From Gemmatimonadota bacterium (GTDB lineage Bacteria; ARS69): a stretch of 64,000 bases of DNA. Positions within the stretch are counted from its first letter, which is position 1, and each line of letters opens with the position of its first letter. This document shows, piece by piece, positions 55,503-63,785 of this stretch. Made by a program: the position numbers and the translations under genes. The DNA lies in contig JASLLL010000002.1 in assembly GCA_030747075.1 (NCBI GenBank), positions 101,821 to 165,820 on the forward strand, read 5' to 3'. The notes beneath the pieces are model-generated. The model had not been told where the DNA came from and ran no database searches. It worked only from the letters and a program-made list of their open reading frames with translations.

Positions 55503-55875
55503 GTGTTCTGAAGAGGTTGTTTTTCTCCGCCCCCCCCTTCAGGTTCTGTCCATTGGGGTAACTTCCGTTTGGGCTAGAGGTTAGCAGACATGGCCGTGGC
55601 TGGCTCCGCGTGGAATCGGACGAAAGAGAGCCGGGGTGGGGAGTATTCGGGCAGATTGGGGACCGATGTCGCCGCCGATCCTCCGGCCGGTCCTCTCCCC
55701 GGGAGGGAGCGGTCAGGAGGCGTCTGACGCACGGAAGGCCCGCGCCCGGGGTTGCGAGAGCTCAATTCATTGGGTCGTCGTGAGATGCGCCGCCAAAGAG
55801 CCGAACCGTTGCCTCGAGGATCATGTCGGCCCCGGCAACCTGGACCCTACTTCTTCAACAACCTCTTCAGAACAC
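55503..55875. repeat. 19-base perfect inverted repeat around 335 bases in a gene-free gap
   Basis: GTGTTCTGAAGAGGTTGTT at 55503-55521 is exactly reverse-complemented at 55857-55875. The 890-base gap 55306-56223 has no ORF I can support; 72- to 139-codon frames exist on both strands but none resembles a protein or has a good ribosome site. Other small hairpins lie at 55944-55957 (GTGCC/GGCAC). The repeat could bound a small mobile element, form an RNA stem, or bind a regulator. No flanking target duplication is visible. Confidence 0.6.
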
Positions 55876-56076
55876 CGTCCAATGAGTGCGGGAGGGGAAC
55901 CAAGGTCTAGTGCCCCCCAGACCAGGCCCCCTCCCGGGTTTGCGTGCCTTGCGGCACAGCCGGATCCGGTTTCCGGCCGGCCATCGGAAGCCCGACGACC
56001 CGGTTCCTCCCCGTCCCCCTTGAGAGAGAGGCGCTCCATTGCCGAATCCGCCTAGAAGGGCGCGCTGATTCCGCCC

Positions 56077-56084
56077 TGATACAC
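56077..56084 (-). promoter_or_regulatory. GTGTATCA element, copy C (inside the gene-free gap)
   Basis: GTGTATCA on the minus strand in the context CATTGCGTGTATCAGGGCGG. No gene starts just after it; the next minus-strand start is the sigma gene ~770 bases on. It could drive an untranslated RNA across the gap. Confidence 0.4.
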
Positions 56085-56223
56085 GCAATGGGGAGATTTT
56101 TGCGGATTTTGCGAAGAATGTCGGCCCGCCCTGTGATCCGGGTGTCGACCGCGCAAGACCGGCCGCCCCCCGAAGGAGACGGCCGTATCCCGTCCATGCG
56201 CAAGTCTCAACACGCAGTGCCGG

Positions 56224-56850
56224 TCAGCAACCGTCGCTGCAGGCCGCGAGGGGGGTGGGGGTTCCGTTATTCCCCTCGTTCGTCTCATCAACGGTATTCA
56301 GCGGGTCCACGATCGCGTTGAAGAAGACCGGCCTCGCAGCAGAGGGCACGCAGTCGCACGGACCCATGTACCATGGGCGTGTAATGACCACTGACGCGCC
56401 TGGAGGAATCGCGGTGCCGATCAGCTGGTTCCACGAATCCCAGTTCCACGGGCCACCGGAGGATGATCCGGATCCCCACCGGATGTGCGTGATGTTCGCG
56501 GGAACAAACCCGGGACCGAGATTGGTCACGGTGACGGACAGGGTGAAGAACCGGTTGCCGCCGATGCAGCCGACATTCGGGAGAACCCCGCCGCACGAAG
56601 TTGTCATCGGGAAGCCCGGATCAAAAGTGATGTTCGAGAGCACAAGGTCCGGCTTCAGTTTGAACGGACCAATGGGCGTACCCACCGGAACGGGGATCGG
56701 CGGAGTGAGCGAGGGGCCGCCGGGCGCCTCCGGCGCCAACGGTGAGGCGGCATCGTCCAGTTCGCCGCACCCGGGCAGAAACGCAACAGCGATCCCCAGA
56801 ACGAGCAGGGCGGAAAGTGTCCGGCAAGTGGCAAGAAAGATGCGGGGCAT
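56224..56850 (-). CDS. CARDB-like lipoprotein
   Basis: A 208-residue exported protein with a lipoprotein signal (VAFLPGCGELDD). After a Pro-rich linker, residues ~65-195 resemble a CARDB adhesion/beta-sandwich domain: KPDLVLSNITFDPG, FTLSVTVTNLGPGFVP and the closing NTVDETNEGNNG. Six cysteines in the mature domain (CGG, VGCIGG, GPCDC, ACSDGC) may form disulfides. It lies behind two GTGTATC elements and is divergent from another lipoprotein gene. Function is unknown; surface binding is likely. Confidence 0.8.
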   Translation of the reverse strand: MPRIFLATCRTLSALLVLGIAVAFLPGCGELDDAASPLAPEAPGGPSLTPPIPVPVGTPIGPFKLKPDLVLSNITFDPGFPMTTSCGGVLPNVGCIGGNRFFTLSVTVTNLGPGFVPANITHIRWGSGSSSGGPWNWDSWNQLIGTAIPPGASVVITRPWYMGPCDCVPSAARPVFFNAIVDPLNTVDETNEGNNGTPTPLAACSDGC

Positions 56851-56941
56851 GGTTCATGTCCTCCGGTAAGGGCGAAGGCAGGGATGTGGCGAAGTCGTTC
56901 TCCCTGCCCGGTCGCTGAAGAAGGGCCGCCAACAGGTTTGC

Positions 56942-56949
56942 TGATACAG
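56942..56949 (-). promoter_or_regulatory. GTGTATCA-like element, copy D (upstream of the CARDB lipoprotein)
   Basis: CTGTATCA on the minus strand (one mismatch to the other copies), 92 bases before the lipoprotein start. Confidence 0.4.
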
Positions 56950-56988
56950 CGAAAACTCCCGCACTCAACGGGCCGCCCGCACTCTTCT

Positions 56989-57014
56989 TGATACACACAA
57001 TGTTTCGTGTATCA
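56989..57014. promoter_or_regulatory. Divergent GTGTATCA pair, copies E and E', forming a dyad
   Basis: TGATACAC (56989-56996) and GTGTATCA (57007-57014) are perfect inverted 8-mers with a 10-base spacer. Read outward, each half points to one of two divergent lipoprotein genes: CARDB-like (start 56850) and the one at 57124. On the plus strand TTGATA and TATCAC are 16 bases apart, so the pair could serve as -35/-10 boxes. It may equally be an operator for a dimeric regulator. Confidence 0.55.
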
Positions 57015-57123
57015 CGCACGGGAAGCCACGCCCCTCTTGTCGAACGCCCGACGGAAGCAGGCGTCGCGAAGGGTCCGGAAGGCGTTCACTCACTCCTTAC
57101 TGAAACGAAACGGGGGGACCATC

Positions 57124-57645
57124 ATGAGACGCACTTCGAAAGGACTGCTTGCACTGCTGGCACTGGTCGTCACCGGCGCGATGGCCGGGTGCCTGGGGAC
57201 GAGCGATGACAGCGGCGACTACGGAAACCTGCTGACACAACCCGCACTCTTCGACAACGACGAGATTCTCGGGGCGTCCGGCATCGGCGTCGGACCGGTG
57301 ACGCCGGGACAGCAGGTATCTCCGGTACCGCGGTACCGTGGACACAGCGTCCCTCTCGGTCCGCCAAGTGGCGGTTTCCGGGGAGACGAAGACTACGAGT
57401 ATGATCCCACCAACCCGCCGCGCGAACTCGACTTTCATGTGGCTTCCGGGGCGTCCAAGTCGTACCGCTGGCGCGGATCTCACAAGCGCACCGGCGCCAA
57501 GAAGAGTACATACATGGACACGGAGATCGGCACGAAGTCTCGCCACGAGCACATCACTTCGAGCGAAGCGGGACACTATTCTCTCTTCAAGCCGTACAAC
57601 ACAAGCCACATCGTGGAAGGGAACTTCGCGTCGCTGTACGAGTAG
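57124..57645 (+). CDS. Lipoprotein of unknown function
   Basis: A 173-residue protein with a lipoprotein signal (LLALLALVVTGAMAGC). The mature part is hydrophilic and rich in Gly, Ser, Tyr and His, with an acidic stretch (FRGDEDYEYDP) and basic SYRWRGSHKRTGAKKS. I recognise no domain. The ATG at 57124 follows GGGGGGACC. A GTGTATCA element lies 110 bases upstream in the same orientation, and a second exported protein gene follows 117 bases downstream. Confidence 0.7.
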   Translation: MRRTSKGLLALLALVVTGAMAGCLGTSDDSGDYGNLLTQPALFDNDEILGASGIGVGPVTPGQQVSPVPRYRGHSVPLGPPSGGFRGDEDYEYDPTNPPRELDFHVASGASKSYRWRGSHKRTGAKKSTYMDTEIGTKSRHEHITSSEAGHYSLFKPYNTSHIVEGNFASLYE

Positions 57646-57762
57646 GCGTGCGCCGGGACACCGGTGTTCGTGCGGGCACGGGCAGCCTCTTCGGGGGGAG
57701 AGGCGCCCGGCCCGGAACATATCAACCGCGGCCCCAACACGCCGCACTTCGGGAGGGTCCCC

Positions 57763-58896
57763 ATGAAGACGCACACTTCGCAGAAGCTCATCACCCGGAT
57801 CCCGGCGTGTCTCGTCGTTCTGCTCGTCCTTTCCGGGACCGCCGCATCCGCACCCGCGACCCCGCATGTCGTCGTCGGCGCACGCGATCTCCGCACCAAC
57901 GATTCGTACATTGCCGGGCTGTATACGAACCTGGACCTGGAGAACCCGAAGGAAGTGTTTGGATATGTCTTCGAACAACTGTCGGAAGAGGTCATGGTCT
58001 ACCCGTCGGAAGGCTACTTCTACTTTGAGTTCCCGTCGCGCGGGCTGACCGTGTCCGGCTGCATCACCTTCTATGTCCGCGATCGCGCGGAAGGGAAACT
58101 GGGCTTCGGCTATGTCGGCCGCATGGCAGGCACGGGGCCTGAGCCACCGTCGTTCCCGATCGGAGAATCGCACGACTTCACAAAGGCCGACGGAATGGAG
58201 ATGAAGGCGGAGACCGAGTTCCTCTACCGCGTACGGTACGAGGGCCGGACCGTCCGCTTCCGTCTCTATGACCCGGGGATGGACCCGCCCGTGAAGGCGA
58301 AACTCCGCGAAGACGAGATCTTTGTGGGACCGACATTCGACGAGTCAGGTCTGCGGTTCCATCTCGTCTTCAACGAGACCATGCAGCGGCTCTTCTGGGT
58401 GCTGAACGAAGACGGGTTCGTACCCGAAGTCATGACGGTTCATTCAGAACATGTCGCGCTGGGACAGAGAACCGGCTTCGCCTTCTATCTGGACGCCGAG
58501 AACCACCGGAAGATCCTCGTCGGAGTGCAGGGCGACAATGTCCGGCACAACAACTGGCACGATGGACCGTTCGATCAGCTTCCCGACTCTTATGTGAAGA
58601 CCGGGGAGACGGAAATCGAACCGTATCTGCGCGCGCACTACCATCTGGATCCCGGCGAAATCGACCGGTACGGGAACTACACGACCATCCCCGGCTCACG
58701 CGTTCCCGTGGCGCCGTACCGGGCGTACTACGACACGGCGGAACTGAGCTTCGTGGAGGAAGCGGTCACCGAAGGTCTCAAAGGCCCGGAACTCTACGCC
58801 CGCATCACGAAACAGGTGTACAACCGCCGTCCGGAGGCCCCCGGGGAAGCGGCTGGACACACGGTGGTTGCGTCCTTCGTCCAAGCCACAGAATAG
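57763..58896 (+). CDS. Secreted protein of unknown function
   Basis: A 377-residue exported protein with a signal peptide (VVLLVLSGTAASA). The mature part is a mix of beta strands and has no motif I can name; segments such as FEQLSEEVMVYPSEGYFYFEF and LHFHLVFNE-like strands (residues ~205-215) suggest a lipocalin-like or jelly-roll body. The last ~55 residues are helical (LSFVEEAVTEGLKG, ELYARITKQVYNRR). The ATG follows GGGAGGG. It may form a unit with the lipoprotein gene before it. Confidence 0.7.
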   Translation: MKTHTSQKLITRIPACLVVLLVLSGTAASAPATPHVVVGARDLRTNDSYIAGLYTNLDLENPKEVFGYVFEQLSEEVMVYPSEGYFYFEFPSRGLTVSGCITFYVRDRAEGKLGFGYVGRMAGTGPEPPSFPIGESHDFTKADGMEMKAETEFLYRVRYEGRTVRFRLYDPGMDPPVKAKLREDEIFVGPTFDESGLRFHLVFNETMQRLFWVLNEDGFVPEVMTVHSEHVALGQRTGFAFYLDAENHRKILVGVQGDNVRHNNWHDGPFDQLPDSYVKTGETEIEPYLRAHYHLDPGEIDRYGNYTTIPGSRVPVAPYRAYYDTAELSFVEEAVTEGLKGPELYARITKQVYNRRPEAPGEAAGHTVVASFVQATE

Positions 58897-58928
58897 GCCG
58901 CCGACAAGGGTCGTGGCCGAATAATCCT

Positions 58929-58956
58929 TGGCTTTCCCTCACTCTTGCCATATCTT
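58929..58956 (+). promoter_or_regulatory. Promoter of the Lrp operon
   Basis: TTGGCT (58929-58934) and TATCTT (58951-58956) are separated by 16 bases and lie 44 bases before the Lrp-family start codon. An inverted repeat overlaps the expected transcription start. Confidence 0.4.
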
Positions 58957-58990
58957 CGCAGGGTCTTGGCGCACCAACCCAAACCCTGCG
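58957..58990. promoter_or_regulatory. Inverted repeat before the Lrp gene, possible autoregulatory site
   Basis: CGCAGGGT (58957-58964) and ACCCTGCG (58983-58990) form a perfect 8-base inverted repeat with an 18-base spacer, between the -10 box and the start codon. Lrp/AsnC regulators commonly bind such sites upstream of their own gene. Confidence 0.5.
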
Positions 58991-59000
58991 AGGCCTGCCC

Positions 59001-59516
59001 GTGCCCTCCCGAAAGCCCGCTGCCCCGGCTGCCGCCCCGCTCGACGCGATTGACCGGCAGATCCTCGCGCATCTCCAGAAGGAGGGGCGCATCACCAATG
59101 CGGAACTCAGCCGTCGGGTGGGCCTGTCCACGGCATCGGTGCTCGAACGGGTGCGCAAGCTGGAGCGAACAGGAGTCGTGCGCGGCTATGCCGCCCTCGT
59201 GAGCCCCGCCAGCGTGGGTCTCCATTGCCTCGCCTATGTCGAAGTAACGCTCGACCGTCATGTGAAGGCCACCGTCCGGCGCTTCATGAACGAAATCACC
59301 GAACTGGAAGAAGTCCTGGAGTGCCATCACATCACCGGAGAGGCGGACTTTCTGGTGAAGGTGACCACGCGCGACATCCCGGCCTACGAGGACTTCATCC
59401 TCCACAAACTCACCGCGCTGCGCGATGTCCGCAATCTGAAGACGCTCATCGTGCTGTCCACGCTGAAGCAGGAGACCGCGCTTCCTCTGACGGAAGCGGG
59501 AGAGGAGCGACGATGA
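59001..59516 (+). CDS. Lrp/AsnC-family transcriptional regulator
   Basis: A 171-residue feast-famine regulator. After a Pro/Ala-rich tail come the helix-turn-helix (IDRQILAHLQKEGRITNAELSRRVGLS) and the RAM ligand-binding domain with VLECHHITGEADFLVKV. These proteins form octamers and respond to amino acids. The GTG at 59001 is used as the start. The gene overlaps the PLP enzyme gene by ATGA, so the regulator is made together with the amino-acid enzymes it probably controls. Confidence 0.93.
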   Translation: MPSRKPAAPAAAPLDAIDRQILAHLQKEGRITNAELSRRVGLSTASVLERVRKLERTGVVRGYAALVSPASVGLHCLAYVEVTLDRHVKATVRRFMNEITELEEVLECHHITGEADFLVKVTTRDIPAYEDFILHKLTALRDVRNLKTLIVLSTLKQETALPLTEAGEERR

Positions 59517-60955
59517 ATCCCCACGAGGATCACGAGAAGGGCGTGCGGCACTGGATCGCGGAAGGGAAACGGATCGCGTCCGATCGTGCCCGGAGAATCG
59601 CACGCACAAAGGACTGGAAGTTCGATACGGTCGCCACCCACGGGCTGTATGACTTCCAGCAGGCGTGCAACCTGAACAACGGTTCCATCATGGAGCCGGT
59701 GTACCTGAGCCCCGCCCAGGCCTTTCACGACTATGACGAAATGGAAGTCGCTCTGGCTTACCAGATGCCGTCATGGACCTATTCGCGGATTGCGAACCCC
59801 TCTACCTTCTTTCTGGAGGAAACGGTCGCGCTTCTGGAGAGCTACGGGACGGGCTTGAACGCCGGGTGCGTCGCGTGCTCCAGCGGCATGAGTGCCATCC
59901 GGTCGGCCATTGAGCCGTTCCTGGTGAAGGACGACTCCCTCCCGCCGCCGAATCTCGTCACGACGGCACGGCTCTACGGCGGGACATTCCAGCAGTTCTC
60001 CGAGCGGCAGATGCACGACCGTGGGATTGAGGTGCGCTGGGTCCGCAACAATATGGACATGGAAGAATGGGCGGAGAAGATCGACGCGGGTACGCGCCTC
60101 GTCTACGGAGAGATGCCGTCGAACCCGGCGGTCGCCCTGTTCGACATCGAGAAGGTCGCAGAGCTTGCGCATGCGCACGGAGTCCCGCTCATCGTGGACA
60201 GCACTTGCGCCTCCCCGGCTCTGCTTCGCCCGCTCGCGTTCGGGGCGGACATTGTGGTGCAATCGGTATCGAAGGTGATGGCCTCGCACGGCATGACCAT
60301 CGCGGGGACAATGACCGCAAGGCAGAACCTCCCCAGCCGAGTCGGACCCGACGAAATGCGCGAGGACTTCGCCACATGGGTCAAGCTCCTCCCCTATCGC
60401 GACAACGGCCCGTCGCTCAACCCCATGAGTGCCATCCTGGCGTTGAACGATCTCCGCTCGCTCCGGTCGCGTGTGGCGCAGATGAGCCGGTCGGCGCTCG
60501 CGGTGGCGCGCTTCCTTGAGAGCCAGCCGAAGGTGGCAAGCATTCACTACCCCGGACTGGAGAGCCACTCGCAGCGGGAGATCGCCGACAAGTACCTGAC
60601 GCTCGTGGACAGTGAGCACGACGCCGACGGGCCCGAACACCTTCACGGCTACATGATGACATTTGAGGTCCGCGAAGACGATCCGTGCGATCCCGTGAAC
60701 ACAAGGCTGTTCTACGATGCGCTCGATCTCTTCTGGAGAGCCACGGACCTCGGAAGAGTGAAATCCGTCGCCACGCTGCCTGCCATTTCCACGCATCAAC
60801 AACAGGGCGACGAGGGGCGTGCGCTGGCCTCCATTCAACCGAACTATGTCCGGGTCTCCGTCGGGATCGAGCATGTCGACGATGTCATCGCGGATCTGGA
60901 CCGGGCTCTTGATGCCATTCCGTCACGCGGAAACGCAGAGGGGAACAGGTCATGA
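59513..60955 (+). CDS. Cys/Met-metabolism PLP-dependent enzyme
   Basis: A 480-residue member of the cystathionine gamma-synthase / methionine gamma-lyase / O-acylhomoserine sulfhydrylase superfamily. SRIANPSTFFLEETVALLESYG, CSSGMSAIRSAIEPF and GEMPSNPAVALFDIE are typical. The PLP lysine is K254 in QSVSKVMASHG. The exact reaction is uncertain: gamma-elimination or gamma-replacement on a homoserine-derived substrate is likely. It is longer than usual (~400) because of an N-terminal extension and a ~30-residue insert near EHDADGPEHLHG. Confidence 0.87.
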   Translation: MNPHEDHEKGVRHWIAEGKRIASDRARRIARTKDWKFDTVATHGLYDFQQACNLNNGSIMEPVYLSPAQAFHDYDEMEVALAYQMPSWTYSRIANPSTFFLEETVALLESYGTGLNAGCVACSSGMSAIRSAIEPFLVKDDSLPPPNLVTTARLYGGTFQQFSERQMHDRGIEVRWVRNNMDMEEWAEKIDAGTRLVYGEMPSNPAVALFDIEKVAELAHAHGVPLIVDSTCASPALLRPLAFGADIVVQSVSKVMASHGMTIAGTMTARQNLPSRVGPDEMREDFATWVKLLPYRDNGPSLNPMSAILALNDLRSLRSRVAQMSRSALAVARFLESQPKVASIHYPGLESHSQREIADKYLTLVDSEHDADGPEHLHGYMMTFEVREDDPCDPVNTRLFYDALDLFWRATDLGRVKSVATLPAISTHQQQGDEGRALASIQPNYVRVSVGIEHVDDVIADLDRALDAIPSRGNAEGNRS

Positions 60956-62004
60956 CACACAAGCTCGCGCTGATCGGCTTCGGGACGGTCGGTCAGGGAC
61001 TGCTGGAGATCCTCCTCGCCAGGCGGGACGCGCTTCGTGAGGATTATGGCTTCGACTGGGAACTGGTCGCGGTGTCGGACTTCATGAAGGGGTCCGTCCG
61101 AAGCGCAGGCGGACTGGACGCGACGGAACTCCTCCGTCTCGCGGCGGGCGGCACATCGCTGGAGGAATACTCCGGCGACGGGTCGCTCGTCAGGGGCGAT
61201 GACGCACTTGCCACGATCCGTGAGTGCGGCGCGGACACCGTCTGCGAACTCTCCTACACCGATGTGAAGACCGGCGAACCCGCCACCTCTCACTGCCGCG
61301 CCGCACTCTCCGCCGGGATGAATGTGGTCACGAGCAACAAAGGCCCCGCCGCGCTCGCGTACCCGGAACTGGCGGGGATTGCCGCATCACAAGGCGTGCG
61401 TTTCCTGATCGAAGGCACGGTCATGTCGGGAACGCCCGTACTGAACCTCGCCGACGGCCCGCTGGCGGGTTGCCGGATCGACGCAATCCGCGGGATCTTG
61501 AACGGAACCACCAACTACATCCTCTCGGAGATGGAAGCGGGAGCCCCTTACGGTGATGTCCTGACCCGCGCGCAGGAGTTGGGATATGCGGAGGCGGACC
61601 CCACCGGTGATGTCGAAGGGTTCGACGCCATGGCAAAGGTCATCATCCTGGCGAATGTCGTGATGGGCGCGTCCATCGGCGCAGACGATGTGGTTCGCGA
61701 GGGGATCACCGGCATCACGCCGGACATGATCGCCGAGGCCACCGGGGAAGGCGCTCGCTGGAAGCTCATCGGCTCGGTCGAGCGCGACGGCGACGGGGTG
61801 CGCGCGTCCGTCACCCCGGAAAAGGTCCCGTTCTCGCATCCGCTCGCAGGGGTCATGGGCGCGACGAACGCGCTCACCTTCACGACCGATCATCTGGGTG
61901 ATGTGACCATCGTCGGCCCGGGCGCGGGTCGCGCGGAGACGGGATACTCCATCCTCACCGACATCCTCGCGATTCTTCGCGAGCAGGGAGGCGCGTCGTC
62001 ATGA
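60952..62004 (+). CDS. Homoserine dehydrogenase, short form
   Basis: It interconverts homoserine and aspartate semialdehyde with NAD(P). The 350-residue protein has the Rossmann motif ALIGFGTVGQGLLE, the substrate region VTSNKGPAAL, GILNGTTNYILSEM and ELGYAEADPTGDVEGFDAMAK with the catalytic lysine. No C-terminal ACT domain is present, so feedback by threonine is not expected. It is coupled by ATGA to the PLP gene before and by the same overlap to the aldehyde dehydrogenase after. Confidence 0.92.
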   Translation: MTHKLALIGFGTVGQGLLEILLARRDALREDYGFDWELVAVSDFMKGSVRSAGGLDATELLRLAAGGTSLEEYSGDGSLVRGDDALATIRECGADTVCELSYTDVKTGEPATSHCRAALSAGMNVVTSNKGPAALAYPELAGIAASQGVRFLIEGTVMSGTPVLNLADGPLAGCRIDAIRGILNGTTNYILSEMEAGAPYGDVLTRAQELGYAEADPTGDVEGFDAMAKVIILANVVMGASIGADDVVREGITGITPDMIAEATGEGARWKLIGSVERDGDGVRASVTPEKVPFSHPLAGVMGATNALTFTTDHLGDVTIVGPGAGRAETGYSILTDILAILREQGGASS

Positions 62005-63413
62005 AAATGCTGATCGGAGGAGAGTGGGTCTCCCGGGAAGACACCATCGATGTGCGGAATCCCTTCGACGGATCCGTCGTGGACACGGTCCCTCGCGGAA
62101 CCGCGGAAGATGTCCGGGCTGCCGTAGCCGGAGCGGTAAGCGGGTACAAGACAAACCGCGACCTCCCGGCCCATCGCCGGATCTCCATACTGATGCGCGC
62201 GGCGGAGATCATGCAGTCCCGCCATGAAGAGCTGGCGGAGACGATCGCAATGGAAGGATCCAAGACAATCACGGAGGCGCGCAAGGAGGTCGGGCGCGCG
62301 ATCAACACCATCACGATCTCCGCCGAGGAAGCGCGCCGCATTACGGGGGAGACGCTCCCCTTCGACAGCGCGGAGGGGTCGGAGAATCGAGTGGGGTACT
62401 ACTTCCGATTCCCCATCGGAGTGATTGCCGCCATCACGCCTTTCAACGACCCGCTGAACCTCGTCGCGCACAAGGTCGGCCCGGCGATCGCCGGGGGGAA
62501 CTCCGTGGTCGTGAAACCCGCGACCGTCACCCCGCTCTCCGCGCTGAAGCTCGCGGAGATCCTCCTGGAGGCCGGGTTGCCGCCGGAAGTGATCTCGGTC
62601 GTGACCGGACCCGGGGGTGAGGTCGGCGAAGCGCTGGTCACCGATGAGCGCGTTCGCATGGTGTCGTTCACGGGCGGAGTGGAAGCCGGAAAGCGAATCG
62701 CGGCGCTCGCGGGGCTGAAGAAAATGGGCATGGAACTGGGCGGGAATGCGCCTGTGCTCGTCGCCGAAGACTGTGACTTGGCGGAAGCCGTGGAGTCCTG
62801 CGTTTCCGGAGCATTCTGGGCCGTGGGGCAGAACTGCATCGGCGTGCAACGAATCTTCGCGCAGGATTCCGTATACGACGCCTTCCGGGATGCCTTCGTC
62901 GCGCGGACCAGGCAGTACCGGACCGGGTTCCAGATGGACGAGAGAACCGACATGGGGCCCATGATCACGGAATCCGAAGCGGCACGAGTCATCGCGTGGG
63001 TGGAAGAAGCCGTCGCGGAGGGCGCGACCCTTCTCACCGGAGGAACGCGCGAGGGAACCCTCGTGCAGCCGACTGTTCTGGAGGGCGTGCGGGACAGCGC
63101 GAAGCTCGCATGCAGCGAGGTCTTCGGCCCGGTGGTTTCGCTCTTTCGGTATGCTGAACTCGATGACGCGCTGGAACGCGCCAACGCCGTGGATGTGGGC
63201 CTGCACGGGGCCATCTTCACAAAAGACCTGGCGAAGGCATTCCACGCCATCCGCCATCTGGATGTCGGGGGCATCATGGTGAACGACTCCAGCGACTATC
63301 GGGTGGACCTGATGCCGTTCGGCGGCGTGAAGAACAGCGGACTCGGCCGGGAGGGAATCCGGTTCGCGCTCCAGGAGATGACAGAACCGAAAGTGGTCTG
63401 TTTCAACCTGTAG
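62001..63413 (+). CDS. NAD(P)-dependent aldehyde dehydrogenase
   Basis: A 470-residue ALDH-superfamily enzyme similar to lactaldehyde/succinate-semialdehyde dehydrogenases. It has the cofactor region IAAITPFNDPLNLVAHK and VVKPATVTPLSALKL, the general-base glutamate in MELGGNAP, the nucleophile cysteine in VGQNCIGVQRIF and the C-terminal PFGGVKNSGLGREGI. The aldehyde substrate is not certain; as last gene after homoserine dehydrogenase it could oxidise aspartate semialdehyde or a related four-carbon aldehyde. Confidence 0.92.
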   Translation: MKMLIGGEWVSREDTIDVRNPFDGSVVDTVPRGTAEDVRAAVAGAVSGYKTNRDLPAHRRISILMRAAEIMQSRHEELAETIAMEGSKTITEARKEVGRAINTITISAEEARRITGETLPFDSAEGSENRVGYYFRFPIGVIAAITPFNDPLNLVAHKVGPAIAGGNSVVVKPATVTPLSALKLAEILLEAGLPPEVISVVTGPGGEVGEALVTDERVRMVSFTGGVEAGKRIAALAGLKKMGMELGGNAPVLVAEDCDLAEAVESCVSGAFWAVGQNCIGVQRIFAQDSVYDAFRDAFVARTRQYRTGFQMDERTDMGPMITESEAARVIAWVEEAVAEGATLLTGGTREGTLVQPTVLEGVRDSAKLACSEVFGPVVSLFRYAELDDALERANAVDVGLHGAIFTKDLAKAFHAIRHLDVGGIMVNDSSDYRVDLMPFGGVKNSGLGREGIRFALQEMTEPKVVCFNL

Positions 63414-63560
63414 AGGGCCTCGGGAAGGGGTTTGAACACGAGCCTTCGGATCCGCTTCCCCGGGGAGAGCGGTCGGAACCGCCCCTCACGGCGATCCTGA
63501 GGTCCGTCATGGAGGTTCCGCGCCCGGGCGCGCCGTCGCGGCGGCGGCCCCCTCTTCGCG

Positions 63561-63785
63561 ATGCTCTCCCTTCCGTCCGCATCTCATGCCGCGCTTGGTG
63601 ATGTTCTGGGGTCGTTTCCGGCCCCGGGCTTCTACTGCAATGGTCTTACATGGGACGGAACACACCTCTGGGCCGCGAATATCGCGGCCGCTCACCACCC
63701 CGGGAACAGCGGGTACAAGCTCTACCGAATCGAGACGGCCGGCCCGACGGCGACGGACTCCATCGATCAATTCCCGCGAGGCGGG
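63561..63785 (+). pseudogene. N-terminal fragment of a secreted repeat protein
   Basis: About 75 codons are protein-like: a signal-peptide end (LSLPSASHAALGD), then PGFYCNGLTWDGTHLWAANIA and YKLYRIETAGPTATDSI, the 'GLTWDG-LW-A' type of beta-propeller repeat seen in exported proteins. After ~63785 the frame runs antisense into the next gene and stops making sense. The likely signal-peptide start lies in another frame (ATG 63509), so a frameshift is also possible. The 147-base stretch 63414-63560 shows nothing else. Confidence 0.55.

Noticed and set aside
55503-55875. Calling the 19-base inverted repeat a transposon
   Set aside because: No transposase frame between the arms and no flanking direct duplication is visible.
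55636-56055. Small ORFs (72-139 codons) in the gap upstream of the sigma operon
   Set aside because: They lack ribosome sites, signal peptides or domain-like composition and overlap each other on both strands.
51145-57014. Reading the TGATACAC copies as CRISPR repeats or integration sites
   Set aside because: Spacing is irregular (kilobases), copies are only 8 bases, and no cas gene or integrase is present.
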